In this document: piece after piece, positions 1-7,190 of the stretch
How positions within the stretch are numbered: the stretch's first letter is position 1
How the letters are laid out: the number at the start of each line of letters is the position of its first letter
Source of the DNA: Streptomyces sp. HNM0574
GTDB taxonomy: Bacteria > Actinomycetota > Actinomycetes > Streptomycetales > Streptomycetaceae
Length of the DNA stretch: 64,000 nt
Reading direction: 5' to 3'
Assembly: GCF_012726235.1 (NCBI RefSeq)
Contig: NZ_JAASAH010000015.1
Coordinates: forward strand, 62,001-126,000
Made by a program: the position numbers and the translations under genes
The notes under the pieces: generated by a model
The model's database searches: none
The model's input: only the letters and a program-made list of their open reading frames with translations
What the model was told of the DNA's origin: nothing

Positions 1-43
1 TCACCGCCACCCGTACGTGCTCTTGCTCGCGCTCGGCCGCCAT
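1..43 (-). CDS. N-terminal fragment of a gene cut by the window edge; possible FAD/NAD(P)-binding monooxygenase
   Basis: Only the first 14 codons are present (MAAEREQEHVRVAV). A good GGGAGG ribosome site sits 7 bases upstream of the ATG, so the start is well supported. The VRVAV run looks like the first beta strand of a Rossmann fold, as at the start of flavin-containing monooxygenases, which often lie divergently beside MerR-type regulators in Streptomyces. That assignment comes from context and is weak. The gene diverges from the MerR-type gene to its right, and the shared upstream region holds a repeated operator-like sequence. Confidence 0.45.
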   Translation of the reverse strand, partial: MAAEREQEHVRVAV

Positions 44-72
44 GCCGCCGCCTCCCGAGGGTCTGCCGTCCC

Positions 73-100
73 GCCAGTTATTGCGCCAGTGATTACTGGC
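73..100. promoter_or_regulatory. Operator-like repeats between the divergent genes
   Basis: GCCAGT occurs at 73-78 and 85-90, each followed by an ATT-containing spacer, and its inverse ACTGGC is at 95-100, so 85-100 is the dyad GCCAGTGATTACTGGC. The site lies between the left-pointing gene and the MerR-type regulator. MerR proteins bind dyads in promoters, so it may be this regulator's own operator. That is inference from position. Confidence 0.45.
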
Positions 101-217
101 ACGGTGGGAGAGTAAGGCCAGACGGCTACCGGAAGGTAGGGGTTGAACCGAGGAAAGTTACCGCTGGTTGCACCCCGGGCCTCCCGGCAGTACGCACATA
201 CGACCGACCGCCCTGGA

Positions 218-223
218 TAGGCT
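218..223 (+). promoter_or_regulatory. Minus-10 box TAGGCT of a leaderless gene
   Basis: TAGGCT ends 7 bases before the GTG at 231, and no ribosome site precedes that GTG. This spacing is typical of leaderless transcripts and supports 231 as the regulator's start. Confidence 0.5.
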
Positions 224-230
224 CCCTCCC

Positions 231-1142
231 GTGCCCGAACCGCCCACGGAACCCAGCGCCGCACCCCACGCCGACGCGGACAGCACCCCCGTCCACCCGC
301 CCGGCGAGCCCCCGCACGCCCCGGACCAGGACCCGGCCGACGACGCCGGGGACACCCAGGAGGCGGACGGGAAGCGGGAGTTCCGGATGGCCGAGCTCGC
401 CGAACGCGCCGGCATCACCACCCGCACCCTGCGCTTCTACCGCGAACGCAAGCTGCTCTCCCCGCCCCGCCGCGAGGGCCGCATCGCCTGGTACAACGAG
501 CACCACCTGGCCCGCCTGCGCACCATCTCGGCACTGCTCGCGCGCGGCCACACCCTGGGCGGCATCCGGGAGTTGCTCCACGCCTTCGAGCACGGGCGCG
601 ACTCCCGCAGCTCCGCCGAGGCCCTCGGCCTCGACCCCGCACTGATCTCCCCCTTCACCGAGGAGACCCCCGTCCGCCTCACCCCCGAGGCACTCGCCGA
701 CCACTACGCGGGCGAGGTCACCGTCGACAACCTCGCCACGTCACTCGACATCGGCTATGTCGCCGTCGACGGCGACGAGTTCATCCACGTCAGCCCGCGC
801 CTGCTGAACGCCTCGGCGGCACTGGTGAAGACCGGCATCCCGCTCTCCGCCGTCCTGGAGGCGGGCCGCACCGTCCGCTCGGCGACGGACTCGATGGCCG
901 AGGCGTTCACCGAGATCTTCCGCACCCACCTGCTCCCGAAGAAGCTCGCCGACGCCCCCGACGGCCTCGACGCCACCCGCGTCAACGCCCTCCTCGCCGA
1001 ACTCCGCCCCCTGGCCAAGGAGGTCGTCGAGGCCGAACTGGCCCTCGCCCTCGACCGCCACACCCGCACCCACCTCGACACCTGGCTCACCCCGGACAAC
1101 GCCCCCACCCCCGACGAAGCCCCCGACGACGAGCAGCCCTGA
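231..1142 (+). CDS. MerR-family transcriptional regulator
   Basis: The product has 303 residues. An acidic, proline-rich tail of about 50 residues comes first, then a MerR winged helix (MAELAERAGITTRTLRFYRE) and a long C-terminal effector region I cannot assign. GTG 231 is chosen because TAGGCT sits 7 bases upstream, as in leaderless Streptomyces genes. An internal ATG at 387 would begin exactly at the DNA-binding domain, but the upstream codons keep Streptomyces codon bias. The gene diverges from the partial gene at the left edge, which may be its target. It probably represses or activates that gene and itself; the ligand is unknown. Confidence 0.8.
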   Translation: MPEPPTEPSAAPHADADSTPVHPPGEPPHAPDQDPADDAGDTQEADGKREFRMAELAERAGITTRTLRFYRERKLLSPPRREGRIAWYNEHHLARLRTISALLARGHTLGGIRELLHAFEHGRDSRSSAEALGLDPALISPFTEETPVRLTPEALADHYAGEVTVDNLATSLDIGYVAVDGDEFIHVSPRLLNASAALVKTGIPLSAVLEAGRTVRSATDSMAEAFTEIFRTHLLPKKLADAPDGLDATRVNALLAELRPLAKEVVEAELALALDRHTRTHLDTWLTPDNAPTPDEAPDDEQP

Positions 1143-1163
1143 CCGGGGAGGTCAGGGCTGCTC
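1131..1163. terminator. Bidirectional hairpin terminator
   Basis: A perfect 14-bp stem (GAGCAGCCCTGACC with its complement) and a 5-base loop overlap the stop codon of the MerR gene and serve the convergent pair. Confidence 0.75.
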
Positions 1164-1189
1164 GGAGGGCTCACGCGGAGGCGGGCCCG

Positions 1190-1993
1190 CTACCGCTCGA
1201 AGGTCACCGTCACCGGGGCGTGGTCGCTCCAGCGTTCGTCGTGGGTGGCGGCGCGTTCGACCTCGGCCTTGAGGGCGCGGTCGGCGAGGCCCGGGGTGGC
1301 GACCGCGTAGTCGATCCGCCAGCCCGAGTCGTTGTCGAAGGCCCGGCCCCGGTACGACCACCACGAGTACGGCCCCGCGACCTCGGGGTGCTGCTCGCGC
1401 ACGACGTCGCGGTAGCCGCCGTCCGCGGCGTCGAAGACGCGGGTGAGCCACTCGCGCTCCTCGGGGAGGAAGCCGGAGTTCTTGCGGTTGCCGCGCCAGT
1501 TCTTCAGGTCGGCCTCCTGGTGCGCGATGTTCCAGTCACCGCAGACCAGCACCTCACGCCCGTCGGCGGCCGCCCGCTCCCGCAGCTCCTTCAGGTACGG
1601 CAGGAAGGCCGCCATGAAGCGCTCCTTCTCGTCCTGCCGCTCCGTGCCGACCTCACCGGACGGCAGGTACAGGCTGGCCACCGTCACACCGGGAAGATCG
1701 GCTTCCACGTAGCGGCCCGAGTTCTCGAACTCCTCGACGCCGAAGCCGATCCGCACCCGCTCCGGCTCCCGCCGCGTGAGCAGCGCCACACCGGCCCGGC
1801 CCTTCGCGGCGGCCGGCGCGTACACCGTGTACCAGCCCTCGGGCTCGCGCACCTCGTCCGCGAGCTGGTGGGCCTCGGCGCGCACCTCCTGGAGGCAGAC
1901 CACGTCCGCCTCGGTGGCCGCCAGCCACTCCACGTAGCCCTTCCTGGCCGCGGCGCGCAGGCCGTTCACGTTCACCGTCGTCACCTTGAGCAA
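1190..1993 (-). CDS. xth: Exodeoxyribonuclease III (AP endonuclease)
   Basis: A 267-residue exonuclease III of the endonuclease/exonuclease/phosphatase fold, acting in base-excision repair by cutting 5' of abasic sites and trimming 3' ends. Signature parts are in order: the N-terminal strand MLKVTTVNVNGLR, the metal-binding Glu in CLQEVRAE, the CGDWNIAH loop, and the catalytic SDHAPV near the C-terminus. Length is normal for the family. The start codon is TTG (1993), preceded by GAGGAG at good spacing. It stands alone, convergent with the MerR gene and divergent from the acetyltransferase. Confidence 0.93.
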   Translation of the reverse strand: MLKVTTVNVNGLRAAARKGYVEWLAATEADVVCLQEVRAEAHQLADEVREPEGWYTVYAPAAAKGRAGVALLTRREPERVRIGFGVEEFENSGRYVEADLPGVTVASLYLPSGEVGTERQDEKERFMAAFLPYLKELRERAAADGREVLVCGDWNIAHQEADLKNWRGNRKNSGFLPEEREWLTRVFDAADGGYRDVVREQHPEVAGPYSWWSYRGRAFDNDSGWRIDYAVATPGLADRALKAEVERAATHDERWSDHAPVTVTFER

Positions 1994-2069
1994 GGCGTGC
2001 TCCTCACCTCCGCGCGAGGAGTCGCAGACCTCACGTGCGCGGTCGTCACCTTCAGCTTCCGAGCCACCC

Positions 2070-2075
2070 TACGAT
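2070..2075 (+). promoter_or_regulatory. Minus-10 box TACGAT of a leaderless gene
   Basis: TACGAT ends 7 bases before the ATG at 2083. It overlaps the alternative ATG at 2074, which argues for the downstream start. Confidence 0.5.
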
Positions 2076-2082
2076 GCCCCGT

Positions 2083-2604
2083 ATGCGGATACGTCCCGTG
2101 CGCTACGACCACCCCGACGCCCTGAAGCTCGACGGCATCGTCCAGCAGGAGTACGCCGAGCTGTACGGGAACGACGGCGACGCCACCCCGCTCGCGCCCG
2201 CCATGTTCGCCCCGCCCCACGGCCTGTACCTCCTCGCCCACGACGAGACCGGCCGCCCCGTCGGCACCGGCGGCTGGCGCGCACAGGACGACACCTCGGA
2301 GGGTTACGAGGAGGGCGACGCCGAGATCAAGCGGATGTTCGTCGTCCGCGAGGCACGCGGCCGGGGCCTGGCCCGCCGCATCCTGGCGCTCCTGGAGGAC
2401 GACGCCCGCCGGGCGGGCCGCACCCGCATGGTGCTGGAGACGGGGGCACGGCAGCAGGAGGCCATCACGCTCTACGAGTCCTCCGGCTACGTCCCCGCCC
2501 CGCGGAAGTTCGGCCTGTACCGCTTCGAGGCCCTCAGCCGCTGCTACACCAAACCGCTCCGGCAGCCCGCTCAGGCCCCGCCGCCCCAGCCGCCCGCCAG
2601 ATAG
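2083..2604 (+). CDS. GNAT-family N-acetyltransferase
   Basis: A 173-residue GNAT protein. The acetyl-CoA binding loop is visible as EARGRGLARRIL, after strand beta-4 (AEIKRMFVV), and the C-terminal ITLYESSGY helix-strand is typical of the fold. Substrate unknown. ATG 2083 is preferred over 2074 because a TACGAT box lies 7 bases upstream, giving a leaderless message. The last 34 bases overlap the 3' end of the convergent malonyltransferase-like gene. Confidence 0.85.
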   Translation: MRIRPVRYDHPDALKLDGIVQQEYAELYGNDGDATPLAPAMFAPPHGLYLLAHDETGRPVGTGGWRAQDDTSEGYEEGDAEIKRMFVVREARGRGLARRILALLEDDARRAGRTRMVLETGARQQEAITLYESSGYVPAPRKFGLYRFEALSRCYTKPLRQPAQAPPPQPPAR

Positions 2605-3386
2605 CGGCCGGTCGCCGCGTCCCAGCCCTCGCCCGCGAGGGACGGATCCGCCGGCTCGTCCTCGGGCACGGCCGAGGGGTCACCGCCGCGCGCGAGGACG
2701 GCCGCGTCCGCGATCCCGTGCTCCTCGACGGAGACGACCCGCAGCCCCGGCATCTCCTCGCCCGCACGGTCCGCGAGCACCCGCCCCGGCGGCAGCTCCA
2801 GCACGTACGCGGCGCCCTCGCCGGTCATCGCCGCGGCCAGCGCCGGCAGCCGGGGCGGCCTGGCCGCGGACTGGGCGAGGTCGTCGAAGACGGCGTTGGT
2901 GTCGTCGTGCAGGCACCGGCCGAGCACGGTGCTGACCCAGGGCAGCGCCTGCGGCCGCCGCCCGACCGTCGCCAGGTGCTGCGCCAGCCGGACGGCGACG
3001 TGCCCCGGCGGCAGCCCCCGCTCCAGCAGCTCGCCGCGCAGCCGCACCGCGCGCAGCGCCTCCTCGAAGGTCAGCACCCCGGCCGTCACCGCCGCCGCGT
3101 AACCGCCCGCGTCGAGCCCCACGACCAGCAGCGGGCTCAGCCCCTCGTCCTCGGCCAGCGCCCGGGCCCCCGCCACCCCCGCGACCAGCAGCGCGGTGTG
3201 CCCGGCGACGGGGGAACCGAGCGCGTCGGGGGTGTCGAGCTCGGCGATCCCGCCCGGGACGTCCAGCTCCCGCAGCGCCATGTCGGCCTCGGCGAGCACC
3301 GTCGCGGACGCGGTGGTGTCGGGAAGCCGGTGCAGCATGCCGGGACGCTGCGAGCCCTGGCCGGGGAAGAGGAACGCGATGCTCAT
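2571..3386 (-). CDS. Malonyltransferase-like (FabD/MdcH fold) protein lacking the catalytic serine
   Basis: A 271-residue protein that starts like acyl-carrier-protein malonyltransferases and MdcH (MSIAFLFPGQGSQRPGM) and keeps the LRGELLERG arginine helix and a PPGRVLAD end motif. In active enzymes the nucleophile elbow is GHSxGE or a close variant. Here it reads GLDAGGYAAA, with Asp92 (codon 3113-3111) in place of serine, and I find no histidine in the region of the catalytic His. It is therefore likely non-catalytic, or uses different chemistry. No malonate decarboxylase or fatty-acid genes adjoin it. Ribosome site GAGG is 8 bases upstream of the ATG. Confidence 0.75.
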   Translation of the reverse strand: MSIAFLFPGQGSQRPGMLHRLPDTTASATVLAEADMALRELDVPGGIAELDTPDALGSPVAGHTALLVAGVAGARALAEDEGLSPLLVVGLDAGGYAAAVTAGVLTFEEALRAVRLRGELLERGLPPGHVAVRLAQHLATVGRRPQALPWVSTVLGRCLHDDTNAVFDDLAQSAARPPRLPALAAAMTGEGAAYVLELPPGRVLADRAGEEMPGLRVVSVEEHGIADAAVLARGGDPSAVPEDEPADPSLAGEGWDAATGRYLAGGWGGGA

Positions 3387-3471
3387 GGGGCAAGCCTCAC
3401 CCGCGGCCCGCCACCGGCGCCAGTAGAACCCGCCCCGTGGCCCCGGCTCCCTTTCCGCCGGTCACCACCGG

Positions 3472-4173
3472 CTAGCCGGCCCTGCGGGTACGGGCGCGGA
3501 GGCTGAGACCCGTGACGATCTCGGCGAGGCCGAGCCCGAGCAGCCACACACCGGTGAAGATCGTCAGGGCGGTGATCGATTCGAGGGGCGCGAGCAGCAG
3601 CACCAGACCGCCCAGCAGGCTGACCACGCCGAGCGTGATCTGCCAGCCGCGGGCGGGCGCGTCCGGGTCGCCCGCCGCGCCCGCGATCTGCGTGATGCCG
3701 CGGAACAGCCAGCCGATCCCGATCCACAGCGCGAGCAGCAGCACCGACTGGAGCTCGTCACGGAAGCAGAACAGCCCCAGCAGGACGCCCACCGCGCCGC
3801 TGACGACACCGATCACCCGCATCGGCGTCGTCATCCGCGTCCCGAACGCCGACACCACCTGCACGATCCCGCTCACCAGCAGATACGCGCCGAAGAGAAT
3901 CCCGGCGGCGAGCAGCGTCGCCCCGGGCCAGACCAGCGCCAGCACACCGAGGATCAGCGCGACGACGCCCGAGGCCAGCAGCGACTGCCAGCTGCCGCGC
4001 ACCGCGAGCCGCACCAGCGGCGAGTCCGGCAACGGCCCCCACCTCTCCCGCGCCGGTCCGGCGTCACCGGCGTCGGCGTCACCGGACGCGGGGCCGGGGG
4101 GCCGTGTGACGCGCTCGGCGCCATGGGAACTGCGAGGTCCGTACGGGTCACCAGGGGGCGAGAAATCCGACAT
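3472..4173 (-). CDS. HdeD-family integral membrane protein
   Basis: A 233-residue protein with a hydrophilic, proline-rich N-terminal tail of about 60 residues and then six predicted membrane helices in paired hairpins (for example LLASGVVALILGVLALVWPG, and later GLVLLLAPLESITALTIFTG). The glycine-rich pattern with Pro-Gly turns is typical of HdeD/DUF308 proteins, linked in enterobacteria to acid resistance; its role in Streptomyces is not established. ATG 4173 is chosen because GGGAGGGAGAA precedes it; longer in-frame starts lack a ribosome site. Confidence 0.82.
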   Translation of the reverse strand: MSDFSPPGDPYGPRSSHGAERVTRPPGPASGDADAGDAGPARERWGPLPDSPLVRLAVRGSWQSLLASGVVALILGVLALVWPGATLLAAGILFGAYLLVSGIVQVVSAFGTRMTTPMRVIGVVSGAVGVLLGLFCFRDELQSVLLLALWIGIGWLFRGITQIAGAAGDPDAPARGWQITLGVVSLLGGLVLLLAPLESITALTIFTGVWLLGLGLAEIVTGLSLRARTRRAG

Positions 4174-4245
4174 GTCAGCATTCTCCCTCCCGTAGCCACG
4201 GGCCGTCGTACGGGGCCCGGCCGAACACGCCCCGCGCACACGCGA

Positions 4246-4271
4246 GAGGCCCCGTCCGGGGACGGGGCCTC
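4246..4271 (-). terminator. Terminator of the left chaplin gene
   Basis: An 11-bp perfect stem (GAGGCCCCGTC and complement) with a 4-base loop lies about 20 bases past the chaplin stop codon. Confidence 0.7.
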
Positions 4272-4290
4272 AGGCGCGCGGCAGCGGGAC

Positions 4291-4530
4291 TCAGCTGTTG
4301 ACGCAGGTGTTGCCGAACGTCGGGTTGAGCAGGCCGATCACGTTGATCGTGTTGCCGCAGGCGTTGACCGGGATGTGCACCGGAACCTGGATGGCGTTGC
4401 CGGACACGACGCCCGGGGAGTTGGACGCGCCGCCCTGCGCCCCCGAGTCGGCGAGCGCCGAACCGGCAGAGGCACCGGCGGCGAGGCCGGCGCCGACGAC
4501 GACCAGTGCGGCCTTCTTGGCAGTCTTCAT
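4291..4530 (-). CDS. Short chaplin (ChpH-like), hydrophobic surface protein
   Basis: A 79-residue precursor with a signal peptide cut near Ala27 and one chaplin domain (SPGVVSGNAIQVPVHIPVNACGN, then NVIGLLNPTFGN). Short chaplins assemble into amyloid fibrils that lower surface tension so aerial hyphae can leave the medium. Both chaplin cysteines are present (Cys58, Cys76), which fits ChpH rather than cysteine-free ChpE. AGGAG lies 6 bases before the ATG. It diverges from the first rodlin gene and has the shared promoter box far upstream, giving a leader of about 130 bases. Confidence 0.92.
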   Translation of the reverse strand: MKTAKKAALVVVGAGLAAGASAGSALADSGAQGGASNSPGVVSGNAIQVPVHIPVNACGNTINVIGLLNPTFGNTCVNS

Positions 4531-4666
4531 GGAGTACTCCTGCAGATGAATCGTCAGCGGCGCTGGGTGACGCCGCGCACAGGAGAGAACGCTGCGCACC
4601 GGCGCGGGACACGGACCCCCCGCGCAATACCTTCGATCGGCTGAGCAGGCCGGCACCTCTTCGCAA

Positions 4667-4683
4667 AGCTCTCCGCACAACTC
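4667..4683 (-). promoter_or_regulatory. Chaplin/rodlin promoter box, left chaplin copy
   Basis: On the minus strand this reads GAGTTGTGCGGAGAGCT, nearly the same as the boxes before both rodlin genes. An AACC lies about 18 bases upstream. It fits an ECF-type promoter; sigma-BldN is known to control chaplin and rodlin genes, so it is the likely factor. Confidence 0.5.
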
Positions 4684-4811
4684 CCGTACGGCTCCCCGCG
4701 GTTCTCCCGCTACTCCCCCGGCACGGAAAACCCGCCCCGAAATAGCCCTCGACAAGGGCCCGTTCCGTGCCGATCTCCCTACTAATTCATTCCGTTCGGG
4801 TGACGCTCCAG

Positions 4812-4846
4812 AACCAAACCCGCACAGGGGAGTTGTTCAGATAGCT
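4812..4846 (+). promoter_or_regulatory. Rodlin promoter, first copy
   Basis: AACC at 4812-4815 and GTTG at 4832-4835 are 16 bases apart, an ECF-type layout. The downstream part (GAGTTGTTCAGATAGCT, 4830-4846) is shared with the other rodlin and the left chaplin. The transcript would have a leader of about 40 bases. Confidence 0.5.
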
Positions 4847-4881
4847 CCGCCAACGGGACTCAGTAACAAGAAGGGTTAATC

Positions 4882-5289
4882 GTGATCAAGAAGGCTCTGG
4901 CTACGGCCGCCGTGGCCGCCTCCATCGTCGGTGTCTCGGGCGCGACCGCCTCTCAGGCGATGGCCGACGACGGCGACGGCACCAAGTCCATCACCGGTAA
5001 CGGCTCCACGCAGTCGCACGGCAACTCCGCCACCAACGGCAAGATGAGCCCCCAGCTCGGCCTGGTCCAGGGCACCCTGAACAAGCCGTGCGTGGGCCTC
5101 CCGCTGAAGGCGAACGTCGGCTCGCTCATCGGCATCGTTCCGATTACGGTCCAGGACATCAACGTGCTGTCCAGCCCGCAGAACCAGCAGTGCACCGAGA
5201 ACTCGACCCAGGCCAAGGGCGACGAGGCGCTGTCGCACCTGCTGGACGACATCCCGGTTCTGTCGAAGAACGGTGTCGGCAACGACTGA
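4882..5289 (+). CDS. rdlA: Rodlin (RdlA/RdlB family)
   Basis: A 135-residue rodlin precursor, with a signal peptide cut near Ala28, then the family landmarks GNSATNGKMSPQ, LNKPCVGLP, VPITVQDINVLSSPQNQQC and STQAKGDEALSH. Rodlins arrange chaplin fibrils into the paired-rod layer on aerial hyphae and spores. The start is GTG after AAGGG. A second, closely similar rodlin lies at 6626-7033 with a chaplin and a small secreted protein in between. The A/B naming is arbitrary here. Confidence 0.93.
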   Translation: MIKKALATAAVAASIVGVSGATASQAMADDGDGTKSITGNGSTQSHGNSATNGKMSPQLGLVQGTLNKPCVGLPLKANVGSLIGIVPITVQDINVLSSPQNQQCTENSTQAKGDEALSHLLDDIPVLSKNGVGND

Positions 5290-5304
5290 CTCCCGGAGTC
5301 AGAA

Positions 5305-5346
5305 GGTCCGGGCCGTCTCCCTTCCTCCTGAGCGGCCCGGGCCTTT
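5305..5346 (+). terminator. Terminator after first rodlin
   Basis: An 11-bp stem (GGTCCGGGCCG with CGGCCCGGGCC, one G-T pair) is followed by TTT. A smaller dyad around the stop codon precedes it. Confidence 0.7.
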
Positions 5347-5406
5347 CCCTCACCTCACGCGAATGTCCCCCTGCTGGGCCATTCGCGTGGTTACCGAACA
5401 ACTCCC

Positions 5407-5419
5407 GTTCCGAGAGCTC
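5407..5419 (+). promoter_or_regulatory. Partial chaplin promoter box
   Basis: GTTCCGAGAGCTC resembles the downstream half of the rodlin box (GTTGTCCAGAGAGCTC) with a short gap. It lies about 120 bases before the second chaplin. Confidence 0.3.
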
Positions 5420-5541
5420 GACTTGAGGCCGGGAGGCCGTTACGCATACCGGCAGCGGTGTGACGGGCGGCGATTCGATCGCCGCCCGGGGCGGCACGAA
5501 ATCCGTGCCGCCGCCGGCTCCGCTGCAGAAAGGGCTGAACA

Positions 5542-5775
5542 ATGAAGTACAAGAAGAGCGTGGTCATCGCTGCCGGATCCCTGATGGCCCTGGGCACCGC
5601 CGCCCCCGCCATGGCCGACTCCGGTGCCCAGGGTGGCGCCAACGGCTCCCCCGGCGTCATTTCCGGCAACGTCGTGCAGGTTCCGGTGCACGTCCCGGTG
5701 AACGTCTGCGGCAACACCATCGACATCATCGGGCTGCTGAACCCGGCGTTCGGCAACACCTGCGTGAACAGCTGA
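5542..5775 (+). CDS. Short chaplin (ChpH-like), second copy
   Basis: A 77-residue precursor with signal peptide to about Ala25 and a chaplin domain (SPGVISGNVVQVPVHVPVN, then IIGLLNPAFGNTCVNS). Cys56 and Cys74 are conserved, so it is ChpH-like. The mature part is close to the left chaplin at 4291-4530, with different signal peptides, suggesting an old duplication. It sits between the two rodlins and is followed by a strong terminator, so it is probably monocistronic. A GAAAGGG ribosome site precedes the ATG. Confidence 0.92.
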   Translation: MKYKKSVVIAAGSLMALGTAAPAMADSGAQGGANGSPGVISGNVVQVPVHVPVNVCGNTIDIIGLLNPAFGNTCVNS

Positions 5776-5811
5776 GGTTGACCCTTCGGGCCGCGTGCCC
5801 GGAAAGCCTCA

Positions 5812-5850
5812 CCGTGGCCCCGGAACCCCTCGAGTGTTCCGGGGCCACGG
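5812..5850 (+). terminator. Terminator after second chaplin
   Basis: A perfect 15-bp stem (CCGTGGCCCCGGAAC and complement) with a 9-base loop. Confidence 0.75.
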
Positions 5851-6045
5851 GCCGTTCACGACCGTTTCCCCCGGGAAGCGGTCTCGTTGTGCAGGAGGAC
5901 CGCAGCGCGCGGAACGGGAATCCGCCGGCCCGCACTCCCGTCGCCCCGGAGAAATCCGCGGCGGCGGCCGGTGATTCGGACGGACCCGGGCAGAGCGAAG
6001 AATCGCCTCCGTGACAGCCGCTGCCCTCGAGAAGGAAGGCCGAAA

Positions 6046-6429
6046 GTGAAGTACGCGAAGTCCGCCGCTCTCGTCGCCGGTTCGATGATGGCTCTGGGAT
6101 CGGCGGCCCCCGCCTTCGCCGCCGACACCGAGGGCGGCCCGTACAAACCCCAGGCGTTCAGCCTCAACGGTGGCCTGCAGGAAGGGCTGACGAAGAGCCT
6201 GCCGCAGGGAATCGCGCACAGCGCCGGCGCCCAGCCGTCCATCGGTTCCCAGATCCGGCCGCTGACGGACACGGTGACGGGGACGACGGACAAGGTGCAG
6301 GGCGCGGGCGAGAAAGTCCTCGCGCCGGTCGAGGAACTGACGCAGAACAAGGCACTCGCCCCCGTTTCCCAGGCCGCCGAGGGCGTCACCGGATCGACGC
6401 CGCTGCTCGGCGGGCTTCCGGTCCGCTGA
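6046..6429 (+). CDS. Small secreted protein of the chaplin/rodlin island, function unknown
   Basis: A 127-residue secreted protein starting at GTG after GAAGGA. Its signal peptide (KYAKSAALVAGSMMALGSAA) resembles that of the neighbouring chaplin, but the mature part (from about residue 26) has no chaplin or rodlin domain. It is rich in Gln, Thr, Pro and Gly, has no cysteine, and shows a loose amphipathic middle (TDTVTGTTDKVQGAGEKVLA). A GTTGTGCAG at about 5886 resembles the shared promoter box. Position suggests a surface-coat or cell-wall protein made with the chaplins. I do not recognise the family. Confidence 0.72.
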   Translation: MKYAKSAALVAGSMMALGSAAPAFAADTEGGPYKPQAFSLNGGLQEGLTKSLPQGIAHSAGAQPSIGSQIRPLTDTVTGTTDKVQGAGEKVLAPVEELTQNKALAPVSQAAEGVTGSTPLLGGLPVR

Positions 6430-6556
6430 CGTCGCCGGGAAGAAGCACGGAAAGTGAATTCCGGGCAACACGTCCGGAGCTCAAGGGAATTCGAGACGGT
6501 TTTCGGTACCGGCCGGGGATTCCCGTCACGGCGGCACCGTTTGAGTGAAGCCGCAC

Positions 6557-6592
6557 AACCAATCCTGTTGACGCCGAGTTGTCCAGAGAGCT
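6557..6592 (+). promoter_or_regulatory. Rodlin promoter, second copy
   Basis: AACC (6557-6560) and GTTG (6578-6581) are 17 bases apart, and GAGTTGTCCAGAGAGCT (6576-6592) matches the first rodlin copy at 15 of 17 positions. The CCGCCAACGGG that follows is also shared. Confidence 0.5.
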
Positions 6593-6625
6593 CCGCCAAC
6601 GGGTACCGCAAAAGAAGGGTAAATC

Positions 6626-7033
6626 GTGATCAAGAAGGTTATGGCTACGGCCGCTGTGGCCGCCTCCATCATCGGCGTCTCGGGCGCGACCGCCTCCCAG
6701 GCCATGGCCGACGACGGTGACGGCACCAAGTCCGTGACCGGCAACGGCGCCAGCCAGAACTACGGCAACTCCGCGACGCACGGCGACATGAGCCCGCAGT
6801 TCGCCCTCATCCAGGGTTCGCTGAACAAGCCGTGCATCGCTCTGCCCGCGAAGGCGAACATCGGCTCGCTCCTCGGCCTGGTGCCGATCAGCGTCCAGGA
6901 CATCAACATCCTCTCCTCCCCGCAGAACCAGCAGTGCGTGGAGAACTCGACCCAGGCCAAGGGCGACGAGGCGCTGTCCCACCTGCTGGACGACATCCCG
7001 ATCCTCTCCAAGAACGGCGCCGCGAACGACTGA
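6626..7033 (+). CDS. rdlB: Rodlin (RdlA/RdlB family), second copy
   Basis: A 135-residue rodlin with the same length and start (GTG, ATCAAGAAG next) as the first copy and very similar throughout. Changes are scattered (for example ALIQGSLNKPCIALPAKANI against GLVQGTLNKPCVGLPLKANV), so the pair is diverged but under the same constraint. The signal peptide ends near Ala28. Upstream DNA is also conserved with the first rodlin, including the promoter box and ribosome site. A hairpin terminator follows the stop codon. Confidence 0.93.
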   Translation: MIKKVMATAAVAASIIGVSGATASQAMADDGDGTKSVTGNGASQNYGNSATHGDMSPQFALIQGSLNKPCIALPAKANIGSLLGLVPISVQDINILSSPQNQQCVENSTQAKGDEALSHLLDDIPILSKNGAAND

Positions 7034-7045
7034 CGTTCCGGTACG

Positions 7046-7094
7046 GAAGCCCGGGCCCGGCAGGTTCTACCTCGCCCCTGCCGGCCCGGGCTTC
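7046..7094 (+). terminator. Terminator after second rodlin
   Basis: An 18-19 bp stem starting GAAGCCCGGGCC, with its complement ending at 7094, has a 12-base loop. A further hairpin (CCCTGTCCGGT with ACCGGACAGGG, 7097-7127) follows directly. Confidence 0.75.
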
Positions 7095-7130
7095 CCCCTG
7101 TCCGGTGCTTCCCGGAACCGGACAGGGGGT

Positions 7131-7174
7131 GGTGTGTGCCGCCGGACAGGGCCTGGCAACCGGCGGCACACACC
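7131..7174 (-). terminator. Terminator of the HtaA operon
   Basis: A perfect 15-bp stem (GGTGTGTGCCGCCGG and complement, 14-base loop) lies 17 bases past the stop of the left-pointing HtaA gene. Confidence 0.75.
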
Positions 7175-7190
7175 GTGGAGGGCTGGACCG

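Noticed and set aside
126..704. Long minus-strand open frames opposite the MerR gene
   Set aside because: Mirror frames of a GC-rich gene; no ribosome site and shadow-type composition (Gly/Val/Arg-rich).
4291..7033. Chaplin/rodlin repeats as an insertion-sequence-driven duplication
   Set aside because: No transposase or terminal repeats; the copies are diverged and have separate promoters and terminators.
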